A stretch of DNA of 64,000 nucleotides, taken from the NCBI RefSeq assembly GCF_000003815.2, contig NC_049979.1, positions 10,167,505 through 10,231,504 on the forward strand, given 5' to 3'. Below are positions 36,601-47,439 of the stretch, one piece after another. The notes beneath the pieces are model-generated. The model searched no databases. It was not told where the DNA came from and saw only the letters and a list, made by a program, of their open reading frames with translations. The position numbers were made by a program, and so were the translations under genes. Each line of letters opens with the position of its first letter. Position 1 is the first letter of the stretch. The stretch is from Branchiostoma floridae. Taxonomy: Eukaryota > Chordata > Leptocardii > Amphioxiformes > Branchiostomatidae.

Positions 36601-39600
36601 TCCCAAAGATTTTTTTGAGGTCGTAAGGTCACGGTATTGATCACCACCTCCCCAACCGAAGTCAGGTGCCTATTTGTACACCTGGGTGGAGTGAGGAACG
36701 TCACATTTCCTAAAGGCACAAGATCGGTGACATGGTAGTTTTCGAACCCGGGACCTCTAGGTTATGAGCGAAACACTTGACCGATTGCGCTAAACGAACC
36801 CACACAAGATGACAGCTTTGCCGTTACGTTACAGGTTCCCAACCCGATGGCCGATCTTCCCGAGCAGCGTATCGAGCTGCACCAGCTACTGCCGCCCATC
36901 AACGGCAATGGCAGCCCCCGGCAGCGCTACCTGGGCAGCGATGTGGTGAAGACGCGCGACAAGGGCTGGCTCAGCTTCGTCGTCACTAACACAGTCAGGG
37001 AGTGGCTCATCAACCCAGGTACGCATTGGTTACTTTCCTCACTTTGATCCACTTCTTACACAGTACGTCATCTCCATCTCTTGTCCATCCATCCATCCAT
37101 CCATCCATCCCACACTCACTGCATCCATCCATCCATCCATCCATCCATCCATCCGTCCGTCCGTCCGTCCGTCCATCCATCCATTTATTTATCCATCCAT
37201 CCATCCATCCATCCATCCATCCATCCATCCATCCATCCATCCATCCATCCATCCATCCATCCATCCATCCGTCCGTCCGTCCGTCCGTCCGTCCGTCCAT
37301 CCGTCCATTTATTTATCCATCCATCCATCCCTCCGTCCATTTCAGCTGCATCCAGCTGCGAGAAGTTCACATAGAACCCATTTCTAATTGTCTCTTTGGC
37401 TTCCCCCAAACCTGGTTTCTCTTATGTTAGTGCAAGGGGTCAGATAGAACATGGCACTACTGGCTAAGCTATTTACTTTGTGCTCTAACTTGTATAGTGT
37501 TCGTTAAGATTTTCCACTAGACTTGACTCTCGTTGATAAGCCAAAGGTTTCCACACAGAACAAAATGCATGGCTGTATTCATAGATGTGGATCAAGAATA
37601 ATCTCCAAGCAGAGTTTGGGGTAGGATTAGTCAGGTTTCCAAGCCGCCTTTCTCTGTGTCAAAATGTTAACTATTAAAGGTAGTTTGACGTTATGATTTT
37701 TAGCCTCCCGCAACATCTGCTTGGAGATCATTAGGGCACAAACACAGTGATTAGGTCCTTTTACAGCCCCGTCCTCCAACATAAAGTCGTATGCTTTCGT
37801 ATACATCCGGTATATCTGGCTATGATCCTGTACAGTCTAGGTTCTGGTAACTTGCCCCAGCGTCAGTGTGCAGCCATGACCTTGTGTACGAGATTTACAA
37901 CTAGTGAGATAACTGCCATGGCTACAAGAAAACTCACAGCACATTAATCTTGGTCTTGTCTCTGGGCGCTGTCAAACCCGCTGCTGCTAAAAAGATATGT
38001 CAAAACACGACCAAACTGACGACACTTTCAGTAAATGTCATTACGCAACACTGGATGCCTGCCAAAAAAGAGTGAAGTGCTAGTGAGGTTCGAAACAGAC
38101 CGTTTTATTTCGGTTTCTAGCAGAAGAAGTTGAAGTTGATGAAATTATTGCCGCGAAATTTGATTTCTGTAGAATTTTCAAGAAACGCTTTCCATTGGGC
38201 TTTTTGTAACCGTACAGAGTTAGATATCTACATGTGAGTAAACGTTACCTGCAAAAATATGATTGTTAAAAGTTACGACGTCGAAGGCATGTACCATAAA
38301 ATGCCGACAGTCGACGCTTGCGACATTGGTAAGGGCGGTCACCTATTAAGTATATTTGTTGTTAAACTTAGTGGTTTGTGGTATTGCTTTGGTTATCAGA
38401 CGGTAGATCCGGCGAAAGCCACCGTTAACGCCATTGTCATCATCGTCGCGAGAGACACAAAGTAGCGGTCTGACGCGGCTTTCAAAGCCGGGAGGAAGAC
38501 GTGATGTCAGGAACGTGGAGCCGAAGTATTCTCGCAATGTTTTTGAACTCCCCGTACAGGTGTAATCTCGTCAACACTCGGCACCGTTGGGTGAGCTGGT
38601 ATGTCGCTTCTGACGTACTTAAGATGACAAGGCGTTGTAACCGTGGGGTCATCACCTGGTCTTGTATTTTCTTTCTCCTCTAAAAAGAACAACAAATGTC
38701 ACGGTACAATTTATTGTCGGCTTCTACGGTATTGGATGGCATGTGAGAGAATGGAGTCCGTTACATAATGTTATCATTCCTGGAGGGTTCCAGGAATACC
38801 CCGACTTCCCAACTTGTTTTATTGTTTTGCACAAAGAAGTGGTAAAAACAACTAAAAAGTTGCCACAACACGGGCAATGATTCGAGCAGAACTGAAAACA
38901 TGTGCATATGGCAACCAACCATACATTCTGTTACACAATGTAAGATGTACTAGCAATGTGGCAATTTAACCTTGGTACAAGTCCAAAATCTAGAAAACGG
39001 CAGTTAAACGTTTATCTTGCGCTCAACACCGGAAATGCCGAAAAGACCTTTTTCATTCTTGACCTTGTTACGACCGCCACCATATGAAATTAGATATCCC
39101 AAGGTCTTTCTCGAAGGCCTGGTTTGATCGTCTGGCAATTTGTGAAATGAACGTGACCCTGGAAGGTGTTCGTGCATCAACATGGCGTTTTAATTACGTG
39201 GGTCTGGAGTTACTTAGCGTCTCGTACAACAGCTAGTGACACAGACGTACACAAATGAATTCATGAAGAACAAAACTAAACTGCGCGGCCGATGATTTGA
39301 CGCGAGAAACGAAAAGGGAGTGCAGAAAGGCACGATCAGTACACCATCATTGTCACCATGCATGACGTAATTAGAACGATTGTGGCATGTACCTTGCAAC
39401 ACCCGTTCTAAAGTCTGTTGTCCAGAAGTATCGCAGCCCTCTGTGGATGGTAAGGTATGCCTCTTTCAAAATAAAAGTCAATTGGATCTAACTGACAGGA
39501 CCATTTGAAGTTCTCTATGGGTAGTAGGTGGGAGTAAAACTATGAATATGAGCTTCAAATCCAACAGTTGCGACGTTAGGCAACAAATACCTTAGGGCTA

Positions 39601-42600
39601 GCTTGCTCTTTCCTCTAGTAAAATTGTCTCTAATATCAGTTCAAGAAGAGTTCATTTTAAACTTAGAGACAGGTAGCTAACACCTACAACTTCGTTTGAA
39701 GAAATATGACCATAGGCAGATTAGACCTTATCGTCTAGTTAGTTTCCTTGTTCCTGTCGTGGAGTGTTATTATTATTAACGGCAGTGTTATTATTATTAT
39801 TAACATCCGTGTTCCACCCCGCACCATGTAGCCAGTAACCTGGGTCTGGAGCTGACGGTGCACTGCGCGGGGCAGACGTTCGACGCCAACCTGGGGGAGC
39901 TGACGTCAGACACGCCGGAGGTCCTGGAGACGCTCATAGCAGGTGAGTCTTCAAACACCAAACCATATCTGTCACTTCAGCTCCATATCTCTTCCATTTG
40001 AGTAAGCAAATCAATTCAATTCAAAGCAGTGCGTTGGAGTATGGCATATGTCGTTGAGTGACTTGGCTGGACTAGTGAACAATTCGTAAGTTATTTTTGA
40101 CATGTCTGATCTGGAAATAAGCTCCAAATTATACCTGTCACCTCAGCTCTTTTCCAATTGGGTAAGCAAGTCAAATCAGGACGCTGAGTATGATCTATGT
40201 GTCGCTGAGGCTGTAAATATGTTGGTCTGGACAGGTCTAAGTTTGTTTTCGGTGTGCAGATGTTTCCTGTAGAGTCCATTCTCACCGATACCGTATCTTG
40301 AAACAGGCTGAGCGCGAAACACGATCAACTGGCAGGAAACTATGATAAAAGTCGCATTATTGGGCTGTATGTTTCATCTGAGGTAAGCAGATGACATATC
40401 CGTCTGAAGGACCCACTTATCCGTTTGGTAATGCCGAACATCCCTTCAATTGGTTCCAAACACGATATGGACACGGCACAAAAGGCCTGGGTATACTGCG
40501 CAGTGTTTGAAGATATCCGACTGGACTACAATAGGATCTACGTAAGTTACAAGTGTCATAACACACAAGCCCTTCCGGCCAGCCGCCCGTGCCCGCAGTA
40601 ATTTCGTCCCCTATCACAAACCGCCAAATAACAGACCGACACACGGGGGGCGGCAGGCGGAACATAGAAGCATAAGCCCAAAGAAAGATAGCTTCCCCCA
40701 AGTATTTCCGATAAACTAACGACAAAACCGGCCTTTTGTAGAGTCTGAGATGATTGAATATCAAAGAAACCACATCAGTGAGTGAGCGTAAGACGAGAAA
40801 CCTGCGCCTTCCGGTGGATTAGGATGTGAAGAGAGCTGTGCTCGTGTTGGCATATGAGTTTCTTATGGTCCAGTTGTTGTAAGTTATTGAAATAAAGTCT
40901 TCGTTAGTCACATCAAAATGCCCTCGTGGTCCATTCAATCTCAAAGCAGATGTTGGGTTAGATCTCGAGGGTTGTCAGAAAACCTGGCCTGTCACAAAAC
41001 TTTACAGTCGTCCACCCTAATATCTGCTTGGAGTTTGGCCCATTCCTGCATAAAGTTTCTTTGGTGGAGATTGTACAGAAGTTTAGTCCGAATCTCTTAG
41101 TCACGTTGTGCATATAGAAGCTAGCTGCAGACATGGACACAAATACAATTCACGATTACCTCAGCTTCAGGTTTGAAGCATGTCTGCTCCGCCTCTTTCT
41201 CGATCACATTCGTCACGCGGCAGACCTACGTACATACGAGTTTGATGTCGTTTCGTTAAAAGACCTTAAAAAAGGTGGGCTGGGACAGTACCAATCGTCG
41301 ACCAGGATATAAAATAGTCTTTGCAAGACATGTTCGCGACTTTTTAACATGTCGCGTAAGAAATCCAACGCCTGAAAACCAAAATCTCGCTATAAATATA
41401 TGTGAACTCTAACCTGAGGAACTTGTTTCCTCTAACCTGTAAATCTCATATGAGACTGTAAAGTTGTGCAGGTCCTTCTAGTTAATTGGCAATAAAGATA
41501 ACATTGACCATTCTCAGGACATAATGCACAGAACGGCCTGTCTGTCTTGTGTCATTGCCAACAATAGCGCAGGTGTAAATTCGATTGAGATGAGAGTAGA
41601 ATTTACTAGAAAGTTACTAATTTTGATTTACGCAGAACGTTTATTTGTTCATTATTTGCACGGCCTATTTTTGCAGATAAGTGCGTTTCGATGGCAGAAC
41701 TTTCCTATCGAAATGAAGGAGACTTGCAAAAACGTATCTGAGATAACGCTGCCGCGTTTAGTACCTGTAATGCTTAGGTCACATTTCCAACCTGGGGTCG
41801 GCCGGACTGTATGTAAGAACGAAAAGTAGGACATAAAAGACAACAAAACACGCCGTAAAACGTAACAACATCTAGTTTTGAGCACAATTCGTACATATTT
41901 CATGATGCGCAGATTCGGCAAACAGCCCGGTCGGGCCCCGGTTTTGAAAGGTGACATAAGCATAAAGGGATAGATGAATGTGACGATCCAATCTGATTTG
42001 ACCGATTCCTTACAAGTCAAGTGAGGTCACTTTATAGAGACTTACCGTGTTCTCGCTGCTGAGAGCCAGAAGTGCGCAGACGCGGACTAGGGAATAAAAC
42101 CGTTATCAGTTGCCTGGGGTAGCATGGTCATTAACCAAGTATGCAACGAGCGTGAAATGTGACCAATTTTGGGGACGAACGTCTTGCTCCAGAGGGTGGG
42201 GGTGGGGCTCAGCATGTCCGCTCCCCTCTGTGAGGGAAATAGCTGTTTTCTCCCGTGTGGTATCGGCCGTAGGCGGTTAGTTAGGCATGTCTGGCTGAGC
42301 AAGTAGTCAATCAATCTCCAAGCAGATGTTGAGATGGGAAATCGTAACCTTTCTGATTGGTTGGGATTATCTCACGGTCACTACTTGGAGCATAGAACTG
42401 CTATCAAATCTGTCAGAAAACGTTACGACCTTCCACCCCAACATCTGCTTGGAGATTTAGCAAGCTGTGACTGATGCATGAAATGATCGCATATTCTATA
42501 ATCGTTTCTCCTGAACATCTCTAATGTCACATATTTTCCCTTGATTATCTTTGAAGAAATCTTAAGATAAGGCTATAGTTGGATGTCTGGTACAACCCAC

Positions 42601-45214
42601 CGGTGCACCAGAGCTTCCACCTGCTCGGCATACCGTTTCGCCCACTCACACTAACAAGTGTCTCTATATGATTGACTGGGGCAGTCCGCGGGGACCGCTG
42701 TTCCAACATCGCTCACTCTCACTCGTCGCCACACCTCACTCAGGTCAAGTCCTTGCCTCACCCACTCACGCTCCGGGGATTCTACAATTAACCCGGCTTT
42801 AATTAATCCTCCGTGTCAGAAATACCAACGGAGCCGCGGGAGAGGGAGGTCGGAAGCAGGGGTTGAATGTGAATCCCGGTAGGTGTGTGAGAACTATGTG
42901 AACTTGGCCCCACCCCTGCGGGTAGACGTTCGGGGGTAACGGCACGGGGAGATGCCTGTGTCTGAAAACTCTGAACCCGTCACGGATGTGGTGTAGGATA
43001 GGTACTTTTCTACCCTGTCACCAAAATCTCATCTCCGGTCGTTTTGCCATCACAGCCACAGCGTTCTTGCCGCCAACTTTTTGACCATACTGATCGGATC
43101 GTATGATCTTGTATGGATGAAAAGAAAAGTTAGGCAAAAAGTTGCCTTTATCATTGATTCTATGAGGTCAGGAAGGTTGAACAAATGATTGAGCACAGTT
43201 TGCTTGCAACTTTATTGGCTGCGGAAGAAAATTGATGAGCAAATCTGACAACTTAAAAACCATATCAAATCGCCAGCCACTCCGAAGGAGGAGGCCAATT
43301 CTGCATTATCAGAATTATTAGAGATGTCACTTTGATGAAGGCCACTCAGCACAACCCTGAGGAGACCTTATAAAGTATCAAGTAAGTAAGTAAGTACTTC
43401 TGCATTGCCGGACTAACCCTGTACCTCTCGGCAGGAACGCCCGAGGCTGAAGCGATAGATGACGGCCGGGGAGACACGGCGCAGGTGGACAGTCCGCAGA
43501 AGAAGGAGCCCCACCTGCTCGTCTTCACCAAGCGTCCGCCACCAGAGACACACAGCAGAAGAAAAAGGAGTCTGGACAGCAGCTACTGCTTCAAGTAAGG
43601 AAAATGCACATCTTCGTTTCTTGTATCTAAGTCTTGATCATCTACTGAGCTGTTCCCCGCGTTGACCGATCGCGACTTATATTGAATTAGTACATCATTT
43701 ATGAATGTACACATCAAATAGTGTTAGAGTATGATTTGAAAGACAAGAAAAACAGACAAACTTACAAATATATTTCTTTAGGAATGAAATTTCAAATGTC
43801 GCCACCTCGCCAGTGATGGAAAGGCAAAAGTTAGTTGCCCAAAAACCTGAAGTTGCATTATAACTGTAAGCTTGTTTCGTTCGTTCCTCAGGAAGCCCAA
43901 GGAGCCGAACTGCTGTCTGAGGGAGTTGTACATCGACTTTCAGCGGGACCTGGGCTGGAAGTGGATCCACGCGCCAAAAGGCTACAACGCCAACTTCTGC
44001 GCCGGCAGCTGCCCTTACCTGTGGAGCACAGATTCACAGGTAACCGTAAGTAACCGTTTCATGTCACATTCCCTACTTAACAACATTAACGACACCACGT
44101 GTCTGTAACAGCGTCCAGGCCGGTCTTCTGCCAAAGTCACATTTCCACACCGGGGCCCGACCGGGCACTTTACGCGAGCGAAAATAAAAAATTATCATTA
44201 AAAAGAAACGAAAAATGCGTACGATTATTCCCTTTTACGTTTTTTTTCGTATATCATACTCTTCGTTCCCACAAACTGCCCGGCCCTTCTCTGGTTTGGA
44301 AAATGTGACCCAAGCGTTACTAAGTTCTTGTGTCTGGTGTTGTGACTAAAAGGTTCCCAAACGTCTGAAGAAAATCCGAAAATAACCATTGACCTCGCCA
44401 ACCACGGCGCCATCAACCTTAACATCACCCTGTAACGAACGTACCTTACGTTGTGCGCGTCTCCCCCGTGGTCCGTCTATCGTCGTCCCTGGTGTCATAT
44501 GTAAGGTGACAAGACACACTCACCGACGTCTCTAGTGAACAATAAACGGCATTCCGTAATTTGCTGAATTCTCAACTTTTAAACGTTGCCATCTACATTA
44601 AGGATAGCTACTGTAAGGATACACAATTACATACAGATACGATATCGCAAAAATGTAAAAATGCCTGGTCTACACATAACGTTATCAATCATACAGTACT
44701 GTGATTATGATGGTTACAAGGATACTGTACTCTTTTACTACGACTTAAGTCCAAATGCTGCTTTTTGTCTAAAATTTGTTCTGTTCACGAATACCGTTTT
44801 ATATACATACACATGTTGGTGTGGCAGGTGCAACAAAGTAGAGTTCCTCTCAGGGTAAATCTTCAAGCAGATGTAAGGATCTCGGTGCTTTTCGCGTTTT
44901 TTCCCATTTTGTAAACCTTTTTAGTGATGCACTCTTTGCCTCCTTCTAGACAGACGTACTGAATGTTCCTTAAACACGCTTAAACACTGAGCCGGATCCT
45001 GACTTGGAGACTAAACAGTGTAACTTATCAAACTTCCTCCCTGCAGCACTCCACCATTATCGGGCTGTACAGCACGCTGAACCCGCACGCCTCCGCCTCG
45101 CCGTGCTGCGTGCCGTCCGAGCTGGAGCCGCTCACCATCCTGTACTACCAGGGCAGGAAGCCCAGAATCGAGCAGCTCTCAAGCATGGTGGTCACCTCCT
45201 GCAAGTGTAGCTAA
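30271..45214 (+). CDS. TGFB: TGF-beta precursor (TGFB1/2/3 type), complete seven-exon gene
   Basis: Exons are 30271-30610, 36183-36310, 36835-37018, 39832-39942, 43435-43594, 43892-44039 and 45047-45214. Phases join exactly to 1239 nt, or 412 residues plus stop; human TGFB2 and TGFB3 have 414 and 412. The order is a signal peptide (about 1-23), Cys25 (equivalent to the LTBP-linking Cys), the straightjacket helix with [15 protein letters not shown]-glycosylation site YNQT, and a LAP arm domain with [12 protein letters not shown] and [15 protein letters not shown] is at 266-268, furin site RRKR at 296-299, and a 113-residue mature domain follows. That domain holds nine Cys, [20 protein letters not shown] and a terminal SCKCS. 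It is a secreted dimeric ligand, held latent by LAP and signalling through type I/II receptor kinases to Smad2/3. Unusual points are one Cys (229) where vertebrate LAPs have a CxC, and Thr after RGD. Confidence 0.97.
31285..31345 (-). repeat. tRNA-like fragment in TGFB intron 1
   Basis: On the minus strand there is an A-box-like GGTTAGCGCAGTGG and, about 20 bases on, a B-box-like GGGTTCGCAGCTCC. The boxes are too close for a working tRNA, so this is probably a worn SINE head. Confidence 0.3.
36183..36310 (+). CDS. TGFB: TGFB exon 2
   Basis: Acceptor CTACAG, donor CAG|GTAAGT. It enters in phase 1 and leaves in phase 0. It encodes the LAP segment [20 protein letters not shown], equivalent to human TGFB2 FRIVRFDVS, with a second glycosylation site (NVS). 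Confidence 0.93.
36412..36803 (-). mobile_element. tRNA-derived SINE in TGFB intron 2
   Basis: Read on the minus strand it starts with a tRNA-like head: A box TTAGCGCAATCGG at about 36791-36779 and B box GGGTTCGAAAAC at about 36751-36740. A non-tRNA body follows, ending near GGGTTCTTTTACGTGC at about 36449-36434. That last core is shared with the SINE-like element at 1640-2026. It ends about 30 bases before exon 3 of TGFB. Confidence 0.7.
36835..37018 (+). CDS. TGFB: TGFB exon 3
   Basis: Acceptor TTACAG, donor CCAG|GTACGC. Phase 0 in, phase 1 out. Encodes [13 protein letters not shown] and [10 protein letters not shown], then [12 protein letters not shown], the conserved LAP core also present in vertebrate TGFBs. 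Confidence 0.95.
37084..37340. repeat. (CCAT)n/(CCGT)n block microsatellite in TGFB intron 3
   Basis: Tetranucleotide CCAT tracts alternate with CCGT tracts. The composite order CCAT tract, CCGT tract, short CCAT, then TTTATTTAT occurs twice, which suggests duplication of a larger unit. Long open frames in it on both strands (HPSIHPSI and MDGWMDGW) are repeat artefacts. Confidence 0.95.
37600..37729. mobile_element. MITE family A, copy 2
   Basis: Starts AATCTCCAAGCAGA and ends with ACATCTGCTTGGAGATCA, an imperfect inverted pair. About 130 bases, non-coding, in TGFB intron 3. Confidence 0.65.
39832..39942 (+). CDS. TGFB: TGFB exon 4
   Basis: Acceptor ATGTAG, donor CAG|GTGAGT. Phase 1 in and out. 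Encodes [16 protein letters not shown] and the short linker before the RGD loop. It has one Cys (229) where vertebrate LAPs have two. Confidence 0.92.
40937..41035. mobile_element. MITE family A, copy 3
   Basis: Starts AATCTCAAAGCAGATGTTGG and ends ATATCTGCTTGGAGTTT. It shares an internal GTCAGAAAAC and CCACCC block with the copy at 42313. It lies in TGFB intron 4. Confidence 0.6.
41778..41955. mobile_element. MITE family C, copy 1
   Basis: Starts GTCACATTTCCAACCTGGGG and ends CGGGCCCCGGTTTTGAAAGG followed by TGAC, inverted termini of about 30 bases. 178 bases, AT-richer centre, no coding capacity. It lies in TGFB intron 4. Confidence 0.7.
42313..42457. mobile_element. MITE family A, copy 1 (best preserved)
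   Basis: Starts AATCTCCAAGCAGATGTTGA and ends CAACATCTGCTTGGAGATT; the termini are near-perfect inverted repeats of about 19 bases. 145 bases in TGFB intron 4, non-coding. Confidence 0.75.
43435..43594 (+). CDS. TGFB: TGFB exon 5 (RGD loop and furin site)
   Basis: Acceptor CGGCAG, donor TTCAA|GTAAGG. Phase 1 in, phase 2 out. Encodes [14 protein letters not shown], then PHLLVF, the SRRKR cleavage site and SLDSSYCF, the start of the mature ligand with its first Cys. Confidence 0.95.
43892..44039 (+). CDS. TGFB: TGFB exon 6 (mature domain, first half)
   Basis: Acceptor CCTCAG, donor CACAG|GTAACC. Encodes [19 protein letters not shown] followed by [15 protein letters not shown], nearly identical to human TGFB2 and TGFB3. 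There is one extra residue between the first Cys and the Cys-Cys pair. Confidence 0.98.
44136..44309. mobile_element. MITE family C, copy 2
   Basis: Starts GTCACATTTCCACACCGGGG and ends TCTGGTTTGGAAAATGTGAC. 174 bases with an A/T-rich centre, in TGFB intron 6. Confidence 0.65.
45047..45214 (+). CDS. TGFB: TGFB exon 7 (mature domain, second half)
   Basis: Acceptor CTGCAG. Encodes [20 protein letters not shown], then [20 protein letters not shown] and the terminal SCKCS, with a TAA stop at 45212-45214. It carries four of the nine mature-domain cysteines, including the interchain Cys region. Confidence 0.98.
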   Translation, partial: HSTIIGLYSTLNPHASASPCCVPSELEPLTILYYQGRKPRIEQLSSMVVTSCKCS

Positions 45215-45733
45215 AACTTCAAAACCTGGGGTGCGCCTATCAATGTTCAGCCAAGGTGTGGGGGTTAGAGTGGCCTAGAAATCACCTGATTAGGTCTCTG
45301 CCGGCTAGGAATAATGTTTGGATAAATTCCCGACGTTTTGGGTTCTTTGACTTTCAGTGACCATCGGAACCGCTGCTTTTAACTGTTGTAAAATTGTTTG
45401 GACAAAGTATTGACGAGACCATCATATTTCTTGCAATAAGTTTTATGTGATAAACCTGACGGTCGACCCCCTCCATGGCAATTGGTATGCTGTATCCTAC
45501 TGGTCTGTGACATATCATCCTCAAATGATTGACAGGTGCCAATCATGAGGTCATATCACCACCACCAAACACACTTCCTTTGTGCATAACAAACTGAGCT
45601 GAGTTAGGAGAAAAATGATGGAAAGTATAGATATACTGCTACATTATGTAGAACAGAGAACAGTACTTATCCTCTATACTAGAAAGTTTTCAGACAAAGC
45701 AATACATTAAAGATATTTCTTTGCTGCTCTGTA

Positions 45734-45739
45734 TTTATT
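45734..45739 (-). terminator. Candidate TTLL5 polyadenylation signal
   Basis: TTTATT on the + strand (AATAAA on the minus strand), about 1.67 kb past the TTLL5 stop. If used, the TTLL5 3' UTR would reach to within about 0.5 kb of the TGFB stop and overlap the TGFB 3' UTR. Confidence 0.35.
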
Positions 45740-46171
45740 AAAGGTCTCCCAGGATGAGCACAATTCCCAGATGCTTGCATAGCTGCACTCCAACAAAGGA
45801 AAAAGATTGTATATACAGCTGTGTCTTTGTCAAACCAATTTCCAACAAGACTATTGTACATCCTGCTTGCACAAAACTTTTTTTCTCAAGTTTGTAAACC
45901 CTAAATAGTATGTACATATCAAATTCTATTATGATTTAAAAGAAAATTTGAAAAAAATCATTGCAGCAAATTGGGTAATTAAAACCAAATTCACCCACAC
46001 ATCATGTAATGTGAAAGACAAAAACAAGCTACAAGAAGCACCCCTCAAATGTAGATACTTGTAGTTGATTCCAAGTGACTTTGTATCAAAAGCTACTCCC
46101 TGTACATTGTAGTAATTATAATAGTATACATAGATTACATACATACATTGATACATTTTTTGAACTTTTTG

Positions 46172-46177
46172 AATAAA
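46172..46177 (+). terminator. Candidate TGFB polyadenylation signal
   Basis: AATAAA about 960 bases after the TGFB stop. Other AATAAA hexamers on this strand are at 46305 and 46525. Which one is used cannot be told. Confidence 0.4.
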
Positions 46178-47407
46178 ACCTTGTAAGCTGATATAAGATA
46201 GAGTCTGCTTCTTTGTTCTTTGGTGTGATGATGGAATGGACGGCCTGGCACACATGTAAGAAGACGGAAGTACAACAACTTAACAGTCATCTTAACAGGC
46301 TTGAAATAAACACACAAGTGACAGCGTCTTGTCAGGAATGGTTTACACTATAACATAAGGACGTTATATACAACAGATAGTGCAATTCTATGAAGGAATG
46401 TTGAACATCTTGAGGTAAAGACTTTGTCATTCATCTTGTTGTCATCCAAACTGAGCCTGAACTCGCTGAATATAGAAATGAAATGTACAGTTCCATCAAC
46501 TATCTATGAAAGTCAATTTAAAACAATAAAATCTATTCATTAAAAAAAATTGCCAACAATCCCTATTCCAGGCAAGTGGTTAACAGTTTGTTGCAATCTT
46601 CCTAGGACTTCATTTCGTTTAGCAAACTGAATGCTACCCATACTGCTGGTATCACATGAACTGGCCAATTTCTGTGCAAACAGCAATCTCTAAGCAGATG
46701 TTGGGTGTGGCTGTTTCAGTGCCTTTTTGTACACATGTATTTCTTTCCTGTGGTCCCAGTTTTTCTCTCTTCTCCGAGATTAGTATTGCTTTCTGTGGTG
46801 CAAAGGTTTGTAACAAACTGGTTTCAACCTATGCATGGAAGAGTGTGGGGATACGTGTACAAATATTCAGGGGGCCATGAGCATACAGCACTGCTTTGCT
46901 ATAGTTCACTATCAATACACTACTGTGCATACTAGCAATAGCTAAGTCCTTTCCAAGGCACAGAAAGGTCTAAGACCTGCTTTGGGGGCCAATTATATAG
47001 TCAGCACTTTGCCCCTACTAAATGTACAATGTATGTTCTTTTTTTCTGGTTGCAGAACACAATAAGAGACTAATCAGTCATATGTGAAGAATATCTGATT
47101 CTTCCTGGACAGAAAGGTGTTTTGGGGGGAAAACAAACATTAGAAGAAGCTTTTACATATAGAAATGATGACTTCAAAGTGTGGTCTTTGTCTTGATTAG
47201 TGCAGGGTATCCTCTTCCTACCAGAATCTTTGTTCTGTATGTTACACCAAGAGCCAATGGAAGTCCTCAGACCCTAGTGCAAAAAGGCTAGGCTTCTCTG
47301 ATGTATGGTGTTGGGGGCTGTAGTTGTGCCCAACAAAGGCAGGCCAGCTAGGGGCGACCTCCACGTGCTGAGCTGGTGAAATGTGCTGCTGATGGGCAGT
47401 CCTGTGT

Positions 47408-47439
47408 TCAGTGTCTTGTCACCGTGGGCTGGAAGCTTC
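47408..47439 (-). CDS. TTLL5: TTLL5 terminal exon
   Basis: Acceptor TTCCCAG. Encodes SFQPTVTRH and a TGA at 47408-47410. The human C-terminus has a similar FVPITSS-type end. The short length makes it less certain. Confidence 0.6.

Noticed and set aside
37002-37430. Long open frames on both strands over the CCAT/CCGT tract
   Set aside because: Translation of a tetranucleotide repeat inside a TGFB intron.
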